64,000 nt of DNA from Salirhabdus sp. Marseille-P4669 (GCF_900240405.1 NZ_OEQK01000008.1:124001-188000); one strand, 5' to 3'. Positions 44,083 through 52,514 are shown, numbered from the stretch's first letter. Notes: generated by a model from the sequence alone, not told the origin. Translations and numbers: made by a program.

Positions 44083-44220
44083 CTACTTCTTCCAAGGCGG
44101 GTCTCCACTCTCATGCAGTTTTTGGTTTATTTTATACACAAGAAATGGAATAGCAAAGGAGCTTATGATCGCAAAGGTTTCGAGTGGATCTGGAATTCTT
44201 ATTAAAATAGATTGCCACAT
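44083..44220 (-). CDS. Small membrane protein closing the gerA operon (GerD-like position)
   Basis: The ATG at 44220 directly abuts the gerC stop (TAAATG). The frame gives 45 residues: MWQSILIRIPDPLETFAIIS, a hydrophobic helix (FAIISSFAIPFLVYKI), then NQKLHESGDPPWKK and stop. Several Bacillaceae germinant-receptor operons end in a short membrane-protein gene that modulates receptor function, so I infer that role. It is too short for most gene callers. Coupled translation is suggested by the abutting codons. Sequence family not confirmed. Confidence 0.6.
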   Translation of the reverse strand: MWQSILIRIPDPLETFAIISSFAIPFLVYKINQKLHESGDPPWKK

Positions 44221-45396
44221 TTAAGGTCCCTTCCTATCTTCTGAAGTATTTATCGCATTTCCTTCATTTTTCATACTGACGTTTACATTCACTTTGATTT
44301 TACTTTTTTGAAAATAGTTTTCCCCTTGCTCCCAATCATCCTTGATACTTTGCCAAAGCGAATAATGTCTCCCTCGTAAATATTTATTTAATCCGATTAT
44401 ATCCGTATTTAATTCCTGCTGTAGTTTATTAATGGTACTCTCCACGATTCGTTTGATCTCATCTTCTAAGGGTTTTCCATATTGCCTAATATGGTAGGTA
44501 TTATACGGCCCATAGTTCTCTCCAAGGTTTGCAAACAAAGATATATCAATAGCAAAGGAAAGATTTTGTTTATCCTTATTTTTGAGCTTGATTTTAGCCT
44601 TACCCCTTATATCTCTCGCAACAAGCTGGTTCCCTTTATACTGAAATATAACAGTTCCGCTTTTCACTCTACCTGTTAAAAAATTAAATCCTTTCGTTTC
44701 CTCAGAAGTTAAATTACCAACAATATTTTTATTGGTACTATTAAATACAGATACACCATCATATTCAATGTTTTTCTCATCTAATATTTTCAAATGGGGA
44801 ATAGGGAAACTCATATTAGTTATTAAATCTTCCTGTATATCTCCTATGCGTATCGGGTAAATGGTTTCAGAAAAACTCTGTACTTCTAATAGTCTTGCAA
44901 TATAATCTACAGGAACTTTTATATGCTCTGGTTTAATAGTAAATAATTCCTTAGCCTGCCCATTTGTTGTGGCTACTTTTATCCCTCTTCGCATCTCATG
45001 ACCACGGATAAATGTATCAAATAGTTTATTTAATATCTTCGGTTCTCTCAATAATTCTTCTGAGATTAGAATGACTTGTAAATGTTGTGCATTTACAGTC
45101 CGATTCGTTTGTTTGGAAAAGTCTTGATTAATCTGAAATAGACTTTTCCCTGTTCTGGATATATTACGAAAAGCTTCTTCACTCCCACCACCCCCACCAC
45201 CAATAGTGGAAAAACCACTTGGAGCAATAACTTGATTCGTTAACATAATTTCTACATTATCATCCGCTCCCTTATTCACTAAGTCAATGGCAATGCCATA
45301 GGTAAACGCCCTATCCTCTAATTCAATGCTATCCCAGCAGCTAGAAAGAACAGTACATAACACAACAATCATGATGACTTTGACGAATTTAGCCAT
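44221..45396 (-). CDS. Germinant receptor C subunit (Ger(x)C lipoprotein)
   Basis: The 391-residue product has a lipoprotein signal (VIMIVVLCTVLSSCWDSIEL, lipobox LSSC) with the classic CWD-x-x-E-x-x-D start of Ger(x)C proteins, then GIAIDL, QIFSKQTNR-type helices and the C-terminal domain (DEIKRIVESTINKLQQELNTDIIGLNKYLR). The C subunit sits on the outer face of the spore inner membrane in complex with the A and B subunits. It overlaps gerB by 8 bases. The germinant cannot be told from sequence. Confidence 0.92.
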   Translation of the reverse strand: MAKFVKVIMIVVLCTVLSSCWDSIELEDRAFTYGIAIDLVNKGADDNVEIMLTNQVIAPSGFSTIGGGGGGSEEAFRNISRTGKSLFQINQDFSKQTNRTVNAQHLQVILISEELLREPKILNKLFDTFIRGHEMRRGIKVATTNGQAKELFTIKPEHIKVPVDYIARLLEVQSFSETIYPIRIGDIQEDLITNMSFPIPHLKILDEKNIEYDGVSVFNSTNKNIVGNLTSEETKGFNFLTGRVKSGTVIFQYKGNQLVARDIRGKAKIKLKNKDKQNLSFAIDISLFANLGENYGPYNTYHIRQYGKPLEDEIKRIVESTINKLQQELNTDIIGLNKYLRGRHYSLWQSIKDDWEQGENYFQKSKIKVNVNVSMKNEGNAINTSEDRKGP

Positions 45397-46060
45397 TCTT
45401 TTTCACGCCCTTTATTTTTAAGATGAAAAAGAATAGAACCGTTGCGATAATCGTTAATCCAAAACCATAATAGCTAACAACCCTGCCAAATTCACCTGTT
45501 TCCGGTAAGCTTTCTGGTATACCGGCAAGAAAAAAGATGATGGGCGATAAAGCAAAAATCATTCCCATCCTACTAGTATTTTTAAAAATTGACTGGAAGC
45601 CCATAATTGCCATATCAAATGAAATAATGCTTGTAATGAAAATGGTCATAATCCAGATGACAAAAAATAAAGATTCAAACCTTGTAAAAAAACCCCCAGG
45701 AATTTCTACAGCTCTCGCTAAATCAATTACTGGAAACATTAAATTTGAGGTTACTTGAACTCCAAATACAACAATACAAGCTAGATAAAAGATAAGATGA
45801 ATAAAATATAATAGTCCCACACCCATCATTGCTTTACGAACTGGCTTTTCTGGTTTCTTTATCAATGAACCATAGAATAATAAATAGCCCAATACACCAA
45901 ATCCCGTTAACGCGATTGACCCTATTAGGAAAGAATGAAGAAAACCGTTTCCATCGGTTTGCATAATGGGTAGCATATTATTTTTATTCGTCATTCCAAT
46001 AGATAATAGTGCTACAAAATTACGCTTGAATGAGCTCTTTTTACCCTTTTCCGTATTCAT
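45389..46060 (-). CDS. Germinant receptor B subunit, C-terminal part of a split gerB
   Basis: The 223 residues correspond to the second half of a GerAB-type APC-fold transporter: NNMLPIMQTDGNGFLHSFLIGSIALTGFG, PVRKAMMGVGLLYFIHLIFYLACIVVFG, MFPVIDLARAVEIPGGFFTRFESLFFVIWIM and later helices. GerAB is normally one chain of about 365 residues; here a frame change divides it, and the two parts add to 372. The ATG at 46060 overlaps the stop of the first part as ATGA but has no ribosome site before it. Whether the two chains can work together is unknown. Confidence 0.7.
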   Translation of the reverse strand: MNTEKGKKSSFKRNFVALLSIGMTNKNNMLPIMQTDGNGFLHSFLIGSIALTGFGVLGYLLFYGSLIKKPEKPVRKAMMGVGLLYFIHLIFYLACIVVFGVQVTSNLMFPVIDLARAVEIPGGFFTRFESLFFVIWIMTIFITSIISFDMAIMGFQSIFKNTSRMGMIFALSPIIFFLAGIPESLPETGEFGRVVSYYGFGLTIIATVLFFFILKIKGVKKNG

Positions 46061-46506
46061 TGCGTTATAAAAGAAATCCTCGAACCAGAAACGCCATAAA
46101 TGACAACGAGAAAAAAAACTAAGGCGATAAAAACAAGAGGCGTTTTAACAAATAAATGGAGGTGGGCAATTTCCGAAATCCCTCTTACTTCAAACGCAGT
46201 AAGCAATAGACCATGTATCCCAAATAACACACTGAACAGAATGGCTATTGGTTTTGTTACAAGTTTTGGTGCATATTCCATAAACGATGTATTCGGAAAA
46301 TTAGTTGCTACTTTCATAATCATCACCGTAAAAGCAAGTGTAAAAAGGAAACCAACCGTGATTGATAGAAGCCCATCCAGTCCAATTGTATGTTCCGCAA
46401 TTCTTCTCGGTAAATATAAAACACCAATCGCAATAGACATTCCGGGAATAACGAGCATGATGTCTCGGTCACGAATGCTCTCTTTACCATATTCGGACTT
46501 TTTCAT
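46057..46506 (-). CDS. Germinant receptor B subunit, N-terminal part of a split gerB
   Basis: The 149 residues match the start of GerAB: IRDRDIMLVIPGMSIAIGVLYLPRRIAEHTIGLDGLLSITVGF, ATNFPNTSFMEYAPKLV, and TAFEVRGISEIAHLHLFVKTPLVFIALVFF. It stops after YGVSGSRISFITQ, inside what should be the fifth helix. The next frame begins at once (ATGA) and continues the protein. Start ATG 46506 overlaps gerA's stop by 4 bases, so translation is coupled from gerA. The family half is sure; functionality is doubtful. Confidence 0.7.
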   Translation of the reverse strand: MKKSEYGKESIRDRDIMLVIPGMSIAIGVLYLPRRIAEHTIGLDGLLSITVGFLFTLAFTVMIMKVATNFPNTSFMEYAPKLVTKPIAILFSVLFGIHGLLLTAFEVRGISEIAHLHLFVKTPLVFIALVFFLVVIYGVSGSRISFITQ

Positions 46507-48089
46507 TTATCATTCCTTCCTTTGCTCGTTGACAGTTTTTTCTTATCTTTTGTTTTGTAAAAGCTTGGACGTTTCCCTAGCATCGTTAGTGGTGATCGAA
46601 TGAATAAATCCTTCCAATCACTAAAGTAAACAGGTGCAAATGGTGTGGTATAAGGGGTTCCAAAGCTTTTTAAATTTACCATGTGAATATTGATCATAAT
46701 ATAAACTAATACAATACCGAATAAGCCAAGTATTGCTGCAGCAAACATAAAGGAATACCGCAAGTTACGAAACGAAATCGCAACACTATATTGAGGTGTT
46801 GTAAAGGATGCAATGGCTGTTAGGGCTGTCACAATAACCATAATTGGACTAACGATTCCAGCACTAACTGCAGATTCTCCAATAACAAGTCCTCCAACAA
46901 TACCAATCGTAGAACCAATCAATTTCGGTAGACGAACTCCTGCTTCGTGCAAAATGTCAAAGGTGATTGCCATTAAAAATGCTTCTATAACGGCAGGAAA
47001 CGGTACACCTTCCCTACTTGCTTGAATGGAAAAAACAAGCTTTGTTGGGAGCATTTCTGGATGATAGGATACTAAGGCAATATAAAGTGCCGGAGCAAAC
47101 ATTGCGATAAAAGCTGACAAATAACGAATTAATCTCCAAATCGTAGCCGTCATCCAGCGTTGACTATAATCTCCTAGGGATTTTAGGGTATCCGCAAAAA
47201 CAATCGGTGCTAATAACGCTACAGGTGTCCCTTCGACTAAAATACCTACCTTCCCCTGTAAAACAGAGCTGGCAATTCGATCCGGACGCTCTGTTTCTAA
47301 CAGCTGTGGAAACGGAGATAGAAAACTATCTTGAATCCATTGCTCCACATGTCCAGCACTTAATGCATAATCGGTGTCCATGCTTTTAAGCCGACGGTTC
47401 ACCTCATCCACTATTTTTTCATTCGTTATGCCAGCAACATAGATAACAGCAATTTTCTGTTTTGACCTTTTTCCAGTTTCATACGTTTTGATTCTAAGAT
47501 TCGGATCCTTTAAAATCCTTCTAACCATTGCTATATTCGTATGTATATCTTCTATGAAACCTTCTCTAGGACCACGTATCAATGCTTCTGACGGAGGCTC
47601 GTCAATGGATCTCTTTTCTCCACCTTTAGCACTGATAAGAAGGGCCGTTTCGTATCCATCTAAATACAAAATCGTGCTTCCAGATAACAAAGCATAGGAT
47701 ACCTCATCCAGGGTCTGTGCCTTCTTCGTTCCCGCGATTGCAATAACCGCTTCATAAATATGATCAATAGTAGGGTCATCTGATTTTTGGAGGTTTTCTT
47801 GAATGGTTTTAATAATATTGTTCTGAACCAGCTGCTCATCCACTAATCCACCAATATAAAGAATGGCACATTTTTGCGTCGAAGTTTTACCCGTTAATTC
47901 CCTAACAGTAAGATCACTAGGCTCACCCAGCATGGTTTTAATATTGCTTACATTTTCATTTAGACTTTTCGTGATTTCATTGTTGAAATTATTTTTATCC
48001 AATTCGTTATCTTTATCTTTTGTATTGGTCGATTTCGCAGATTGCTTCTTTTCCTTTTTATCATTAGAACTCCTAAACCTCAGTTTCAT
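46503..48089 (-). CDS. Germinant receptor A subunit (GerA family)
   Basis: A 528-residue protein: a charged N-terminal extension (RSSNDKKEKKQSAKSTNTKD), the soluble domain of the family (AILYIGGLVDEQLVQNNII; GPREGFIEDIHTNIAMVRRIL; IAVIYVAGITNEKIVDEVNRRL; GVGILVEGTPVALLAPIVF-like) and C-terminal membrane helices (IRYLSAFIAMFAPALYIALVSY; SAVSAGIVSPIMVIVTALTAIASF). GerAA-type proteins form the germinant receptor with B and C. ATG 48089 follows AAGGGGAATGCC; the frame to 48182 is ignored. First gene of the operon. Confidence 0.93.
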   Translation of the reverse strand: MKLRFRSSNDKKEKKQSAKSTNTKDKDNELDKNNFNNEITKSLNENVSNIKTMLGEPSDLTVRELTGKTSTQKCAILYIGGLVDEQLVQNNIIKTIQENLQKSDDPTIDHIYEAVIAIAGTKKAQTLDEVSYALLSGSTILYLDGYETALLISAKGGEKRSIDEPPSEALIRGPREGFIEDIHTNIAMVRRILKDPNLRIKTYETGKRSKQKIAVIYVAGITNEKIVDEVNRRLKSMDTDYALSAGHVEQWIQDSFLSPFPQLLETERPDRIASSVLQGKVGILVEGTPVALLAPIVFADTLKSLGDYSQRWMTATIWRLIRYLSAFIAMFAPALYIALVSYHPEMLPTKLVFSIQASREGVPFPAVIEAFLMAITFDILHEAGVRLPKLIGSTIGIVGGLVIGESAVSAGIVSPIMVIVTALTAIASFTTPQYSVAISFRNLRYSFMFAAAILGLFGIVLVYIMINIHMVNLKSFGTPYTTPFAPVYFSDWKDLFIRSPLTMLGKRPSFYKTKDKKKLSTSKGRNDK

Positions 48090-48166
48090 GGCATTCCCCT
48101 TAAAAGATATTCTTACCTTTTGTTTCCCAAGAAAGTGGAAAAATATGCATGAGGGTTTTGGTTTTT

Positions 48167-48246
48167 GGGTGCCTGGCACCACCCGAAATTTGTCGAAACA
48201 CGCGGGAGGGGGTGGTGGTGCCTGGCACGGCCCGGTATTTGTCGAA
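48167..48246. repeat. Two copies of a GGTGCCTGGCAC repeat unit
   Basis: Units at 48168-48197 and 48218-48246, 50 bases apart, each read GGTGCCTGGCAC, a few bases, CCGxxATTTGTCGAA. The first 13 bases of the first copy are a perfect palindrome (GGTGCCTGGCACC around a central T). A related core (GGCCTGGCAC) recurs at 54831-54840. This looks like a dispersed intergenic repeat family, located just upstream of the gerA operon. The rest of the gap to 48381 has nothing recognisable. Confidence 0.6.
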
Positions 48247-48381
48247 TATTGCGATTTGGTATGTCCGCTTTATTTTTTAGGATGCTCTGGATATTTATCC
48301 AAGCAAAAAGCACTGCGACACGCAGGTGCTGAGTCTGTCTAAGTTAACTCGGACATTCTGCTAAAATTAAGCACCCATCAC

Positions 48382-48966
48382 TCAATCACAAAACTCCCCA
48401 ATTATCTGAGCTTTAATTTCCTCAACTGGAAACTGCTGTGGATAGGTTGATATCATTAGCATAATCCCCTGAAGCGCAGACGAAAAGTACAAGGACCGTT
48501 TCCGCGGCTCCTTCACCCCAAGTCTCTCAAATATTTCGCATTGAAACTCAAACTGTCTTGCGCTCTCTTCAATAATCATCCGGCCGTATTTGTTCAATTC
48601 TTCATCTGCCTCTGGTAGGGTTTGTAGGTGTAAATAAAAACGGAATACTTTTGGATGTTCGTAAACATTATTTATTGCTTGATCCACGATAAATTCCAGC
48701 TGCTCCATCGGGCTTTTCAGAGCAGTTTCACCTTCCATAACATCGGCTACTTGTGCAATTCTCTCCTCAACCATTTTCGCAAGGAGCTCCTCTTTCCCTT
48801 TGAAATAATTGTACAGCAACCCCTTGGATACCCCTGCTTGCTTGGCGATATCATTGATGGATGTTGTGTGATATCCCTGTTTCATAAACAACTCCATCGC
48901 ACTGGTCAGTATTTTGGCTTTCGCTTCTTGGCGTATGCGCTCGTTCTCTTCTGGCGTTCTTGGCAT
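48382..48966 (-). CDS. TetR/AcrR-family regulator
   Basis: A 194-residue protein with a clear TetR helix-turn-helix (RQEAKAKILTSAMELFMKQGYHTTSINDIAKQAGVSKGLLYNYFKGKEELL) and an effector domain with conserved blocks of the DUF-type TetR C-terminal domain (FRFYLHLQTLPEADEEL). It follows the alpha/beta hydrolase gene by 6 bases in one operon, so it probably represses that operon through the palindrome at 49770-49785. Inducer unknown. Confidence 0.88.
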   Translation of the reverse strand: MPRTPEENERIRQEAKAKILTSAMELFMKQGYHTTSINDIAKQAGVSKGLLYNYFKGKEELLAKMVEERIAQVADVMEGETALKSPMEQLEFIVDQAINNVYEHPKVFRFYLHLQTLPEADEELNKYGRMIIEESARQFEFQCEIFERLGVKEPRKRSLYFSSALQGIMLMISTYPQQFPVEEIKAQIIGEFCD

Positions 48967-48972
48967 CGTATA

Positions 48973-49722
48973 TTATTCCTCCATAAAATTCGTAATGTGG
49001 TTATATAGAATATTTGGGTGTGTAAGTGTCATCATATGGTCCGCATCTGGAATTTTTACAATTCTAGCATTAGCGTGTTCCTGAAAGTATTCAGCTACTC
49101 GTATGTTATCAGGAATTTCTTCTGTACCAATTAGTAATAATGTTTTGGGATTCAATTCTTCTAATCGTTCAGCAGCATGTGGCTCTGGCCAAATCAGTTC
49201 AAAAGCTGGCCAATCAAATGTACGGAGAATATGGTGTCGAAGCATTTTTTCAGCTAACGTACGATGTGGACTAGATTGGACAATACGGTATAGAGGTGCG
49301 CTTTGGGAGATCTTGATCATTTTATCAATATCCGGAAAAGCCGCAGTAATCTCATTCATATAATTTGAAAATTCTTGTGAGTAAGGAAAGCCCGTTAAAG
49401 ATGGAGCTATCAAAATTAGTTCCGAAACCAATTCAGGGTATTCTAGAGCAAAATCGGTTGCAATCTGTCCACCCATGGAATGGCCAATAATTGTTGCATG
49501 TGAAATTTTTAAATGGTCTAGTACTTGCTTCAAATCCTCCACGCAATGGACATCTCCTGTTGGGGTAGGAGATTTACCAGCACCACGGCCGTCATACGTA
49601 ATTACCTTGTAGTCATTGGCTAAAAGCGGGGCAACATACGTCCAATCTCGTGAATCAGCACCACCACTATGAATGAGTACAACTGGATGCCCATCACCTT
49701 GTACCTCATAATACAAATCCAT
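48973..49722 (-). CDS. Alpha/beta hydrolase
   Basis: A 249-residue alpha/beta hydrolase with HSGG oxyanion region (VVLIHSGGADSRDW), the YDGRGAGKS motif, nucleophile elbow GHSMGG (IIGHSMGGQIATDFAL, Ser near 92), acid near IGTEEIPD and His in PDADHMMTLTHP. Type matches 3-oxoadipate enol-lactonase/haloperoxidase-like hydrolases, but the substrate is not defined. ATG 49722 follows GGAGGG. It leads a two-gene operon with a TetR regulator, a layout typical of substrate-induced detoxification. Confidence 0.85.
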   Translation of the reverse strand: MDLYYEVQGDGHPVVLIHSGGADSRDWTYVAPLLANDYKVITYDGRGAGKSPTPTGDVHCVEDLKQVLDHLKISHATIIGHSMGGQIATDFALEYPELVSELILIAPSLTGFPYSQEFSNYMNEITAAFPDIDKMIKISQSAPLYRIVQSSPHRTLAEKMLRHHILRTFDWPAFELIWPEPHAAERLEELNPKTLLLIGTEEIPDNIRVAEYFQEHANARIVKIPDADHMMTLTHPNILYNHITNFMEE

Positions 49723-49769
49723 TGGAATCCCTCCTGTTTTTTATTTATTCATCTTTATTTTATTATTGG

Positions 49770-49785
49770 TTGAACGTTCGGTCAA
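49770..49785. promoter_or_regulatory. Candidate TetR operator of the hydrolase operon
   Basis: TTGAACGTTCGGTCAA is an imperfect palindrome of the TTGACCGxxCGGTCAA type bound by many TetR proteins. It lies 48 bases upstream of the hydrolase start, in the expected promoter region. Confidence 0.55.
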
Positions 49786-50082
49786 TAGTAAAATGAATTT
49801 TTGGTGCGACTTTACATAGTGAGGCTCAAGGAATAAACTGATTATCCAAGGAATCTTAACTTGTTGTTCTCGATCGATAAAATTCCATTCCAAAAACTAA
49901 TAGAATATTCACTTTTGAATCTAGTGGAATAACCCCTAAATTGTGTATCTACCTTCTCTTTTACACTCTTAAATAAATATGCACGATGCCCTTTCTATTT
50001 GTAGTTATATGTACACTACCTCACATTCCATCGTAAGGCAATTGGACACCAGCCCAACCTTAATTGGTTTCAACTGCACCAT
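49786..50082. other. Intergenic gap
   Basis: About 300 bases between the hydrolase promoter and the stop of the WYL regulator. No frame, remnant or fold is recognised; a weak inverted repeat (CCAATTAAGG near 50060) could terminate the WYL gene. Confidence 0.3.
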
Positions 50083-51045
50083 TTACGGATAAAATAAACC
50101 CAATCTCTCCTGTAAACCTTCCAACACTTCTTCTGGCATTTCCCTGACATTGATATCTTCACCTAAGAAAAGGAGCCAGTTTGTCATTTCCGTTAGCTCT
50201 TCTGAATTTTCAACATTGATAAAGGTTTTTAGAATGGCTGTGGTTTGGTAAGGATTCGTATAGGATAAGGATACTTTAAAAGGATGATATTTTTTAAACT
50301 GGGCAATCGCCTTTGGGCCTAGTTCAAGGACAAGGTTCATGAACGCTTCCTGCTTATTTCGTTTTTCTAAAATCTTTTTCTTACTCACTCTATTTTTCGC
50401 GGTGTACGGCTCTACACTTGTGAGGTTATCTACGGGAAAAATCCGGAATTCCTTTTCCTTTAAATCATAGCCTTCAATCAGCCAAAAACCGTTTTCATGA
50501 TAGAGGTGTAAGAGATAAATGGGATAAGCTTTTTCTTCCTTCCCATCTTTACTAGTAATTAATAAATAGCTATCTAAAAGAAGAAGTTGTATAAGTTTTT
50601 CTAGCATAGGATGTGGGAGGTCGGACAGCTCAAGCAAATCTGGATTATTAGGGTTGGTTCCCTCAAATAACAAGACTTGATTTAATAAGACGAGGTCATC
50701 CTGCTGGTTTTCTGAAAGGAGTCCTAATAATTTTTCAGCTAAAGACTGACGACTTTTTAAATACGGGAGTTGTTGATTTCTTGTGGCCATAAAGGCTATA
50801 AAAAGCGCTTTGATCTCATTATTAGTAAAGCGAATGGTGGGCAAAACGGAATTATTCATAACCGAATAGCCCCCATCCCTTCCAACCTCAGCTACAAGTG
50901 GCATGCCCATGGATTCAATTTCTCTGATATCCCGAATAGCGGTAGAACGAGAGATGTTAAATTCCTGCATGATTTCAGAAATCGTAAAGTGGCCACGATT
51001 GTTGATATATCGCATAATTGTATTAATCCGTTCAATTTTTTTCAT
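50083..51045 (-). CDS. HTH/WYL-domain transcriptional regulator (YafY/YobV-type)
   Basis: A 320-residue protein with an N-terminal DeoR-like winged helix (RINTIMRYINNRGHFTISEIMQEFNISRSTAIRDIREIESMGMPL; VAEVGRDGGYSVM) followed by a WYL domain (YPIYLLHLYHENGFWLIEGYDLKEKEFRIFPVDNLTSVE). WYL proteins sense ligands and act as repressors or activators. ATG 51045 follows AGGGGGG; the frame up to 51069 is ignored. It is divergent from two ligand-binding-like genes, which it probably controls. Confidence 0.88.
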   Translation of the reverse strand: MKKIERINTIMRYINNRGHFTISEIMQEFNISRSTAIRDIREIESMGMPLVAEVGRDGGYSVMNNSVLPTIRFTNNEIKALFIAFMATRNQQLPYLKSRQSLAEKLLGLLSENQQDDLVLLNQVLLFEGTNPNNPDLLELSDLPHPMLEKLIQLLLLDSYLLITSKDGKEEKAYPIYLLHLYHENGFWLIEGYDLKEKEFRIFPVDNLTSVEPYTAKNRVSKKKILEKRNKQEAFMNLVLELGPKAIAQFKKYHPFKVSLSYTNPYQTTAILKTFINVENSEELTEMTNWLLFLGEDINVREMPEEVLEGLQERLGLFYP

Positions 51046-51150
51046 AGGTGCCCCCCTAAACAGTTTCATTTTTTGACACGTTTTAAAGCTATTATAAAGT
51101 TATCAAATAAATAAATCATCTGTTTCATTAAAAAAAGGAGGATGTTTGAA

Positions 51151-51630
51151 ATGACAAATTATACTTTAGAAGAAAAAGAGAGCTTTACCGTTTTAGGGAT
51201 TGGAACAGAACTGAAGAGCGATTACACAGACTATGCTGGCATAAACAAAGAAAAAGTAGACTTTTGGCAGACCGTCAAACAAGATGGAAGGCTTGATGCT
51301 TTAAAAGCTATCGCTACAAATGACTATATTTTTGCTGTGAATGAAGCTGTAAATAACAAGATGATGTACTATGCTGGGGTCATGACAGAAGAGACTTTAC
51401 CAGAAGCATCAAGAGTAATTCAATTTCCTAAAGGCGAATATCTAGTAGTGAAAGGGGAAGCCGAAAATGCTGATATGTTGAGTAATATGCTCACTGGGAT
51501 CGCCTTTGGTCAAGTCTTACCAGAAGTATCAAATGTCGCCTATGTTGGTGGGCCAAATGCAACAGTTGAGATGGGAGAACGAAACGGCTTCGTATTTGGA
51601 GAAATGTGGATTCCTGTTGTTAAAAAATAA
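51151..51630 (+). CDS. GyrI-like effector-binding-domain protein
   Basis: A 159-residue protein of the GyrI-like/SOUL-type small-molecule binding fold (AraC effector-binding domain): YTLEEKESFTVLGIGTELKSDY, MMYYAGVMTEETLPEASRVIQFPKGEYLVVKGE, and an end in NGFVFGEMWIPVVKK. Proteins of this type bind ligands and often accompany a WYL regulator. ATG 51151 is nine bases from GGAGG; 51142 is an alternative start. It is followed 14 bases later by another small protein, with which it forms an operon. Confidence 0.8.
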   Translation: MTNYTLEEKESFTVLGIGTELKSDYTDYAGINKEKVDFWQTVKQDGRLDALKAIATNDYIFAVNEAVNNKMMYYAGVMTEETLPEASRVIQFPKGEYLVVKGEAENADMLSNMLTGIAFGQVLPEVSNVAYVGGPNATVEMGERNGFVFGEMWIPVVKK

Positions 51631-51644
51631 AAGGAGGAGTGGAA

Positions 51645-52112
51645 ATGTCCTATATCGTTGATTTTAAAAATGTGTCTACAGTGGGATTAGAGTCTTCACC
51701 TGTAAAAGAAGCGTTAGCTGGTTTACGAGCTAATGAAGCCCGCTACTTTATGAACAAATACAAGCATGAATTTACAGTGGTACCAGCTAATGAAAGTAAA
51801 GAGACTCTTGACTATGTGAACCGAATTTTAAAAGAAGAACGTGATATTGAATTTGCTGCTAAACCTCTTGAAACGTCCCATTTTCAAGTGGAGAATATTA
51901 ATTGGGCGTTTGTCTTTTATGAAGACGGTCTGGAAGTTAATGTCCTGTATACCATTGACGGTCCGAAGCCGAAGCGAGCAGTTGGCTTTAAGCTTTCAGA
52001 AGGAATGGAGGTACCAAAGGAGTTAGAAGATAAGTTTAAGTTTGCTAGGCAGAAGTCGAAATTAGCTGGAACCATTCGGGGTTCGTTTTTTGTCATTAAA
52101 GGAGACTATTAA
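51645..52112 (+). CDS. Small protein of the WYL-associated operon
   Basis: The 155 residues start MSYIVDFKNVSTVGLESSPV and continue LRANEARYFMNKYKHEFTVV, WAFVFYEDGLEVNVLYTIDGPKPKRAVGF, ending GTIRGSFFVIKGDY. No membrane segment. I do not recognise a named domain; the size and strands are compatible with another small ligand-binding fold. ATG 51645 follows GGAGGAGTGGA. It is co-transcribed with the GyrI-like gene and faces the WYL regulator. Confidence 0.7.
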   Translation: MSYIVDFKNVSTVGLESSPVKEALAGLRANEARYFMNKYKHEFTVVPANESKETLDYVNRILKEERDIEFAAKPLETSHFQVENINWAFVFYEDGLEVNVLYTIDGPKPKRAVGFKLSEGMEVPKELEDKFKFARQKSKLAGTIRGSFFVIKGDY

Positions 52113-52252
52113 AAGGGAATCTATTTAATATAGATAACAACATTGCCCTCTGTTGGTCACGTGACCGCGAACCCATTTTCATCGCTGCTCAGTCGGACCG
52201 CTCTACAGTGAACATAACCGATGACGATGCAGTTATTAACTCGGTAAAATAA
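52110..52252 (+). pseudogene. GC-richer coding remnant after the WYL-associated operon
   Basis: A frame reads NNIALCWSRDREPIFIAAQS, DRSTVNITDDDAVINSVK, then TAA at 52250. Bases 52145-52230 are visibly richer in G and C than the surroundings. There is no start codon or ribosome site, and the protein is not recognised. It may be the tail of a lost or transferred gene. Confidence 0.35.
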
Positions 52253-52269
52253 CATGAAAACACGAACTT

Positions 52270-52310
52270 AATAAACCCAGCTAATCTTCTTATGATTAGC
52301 TGGGTTTATT
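52270..52310 (+). terminator. Strong terminator upstream of the tcyABC-like operon
   Basis: AATAAACCCAGCTAATC and GATTAGCTGGGTTTATT form a perfect 17-bp stem with a 7-base loop, followed by TATTATTT. Confidence 0.88.
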
Positions 52311-52438
52311 TATTATTTACCTAATCCTTTTCGAGGGATCTCGTAAGTAAACACTGTTACATCCATCTCATCATAAGAAACAAAAAACTCGGGCAACCTA
52401 AAATACAAAAAAATCCGCACCATCCTAAGTTTATTTCT

Positions 52439-52490
52439 TTTACAAGATTTCCTTTCAGCGTTATAATACATTCTGGAATCAAATTATTCC
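52439..52490 (+). promoter_or_regulatory. Promoter and operator-like repeat of the cystine importer
   Basis: TTTACA at 52439-52444 and TATAAT at 52462-52467 are 17 bases apart, a near-perfect sigma-A promoter. Just downstream, GGAATCAAATTATTCC (52475-52490) is an inverted repeat (GGAAT/ATTCC) where a repressor would block transcription; cysteine regulators such as CymR are candidates, not shown. Confidence 0.6.
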
Positions 52491-52514
52491 GATAAACTTA
52501 CTGGGGGTTTAAAC

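Noticed and set aside
48113-48313. 66-codon frame upstream of gerA
   Set aside because: It lies across the repeat units and gerA leader, with no ribosome site.
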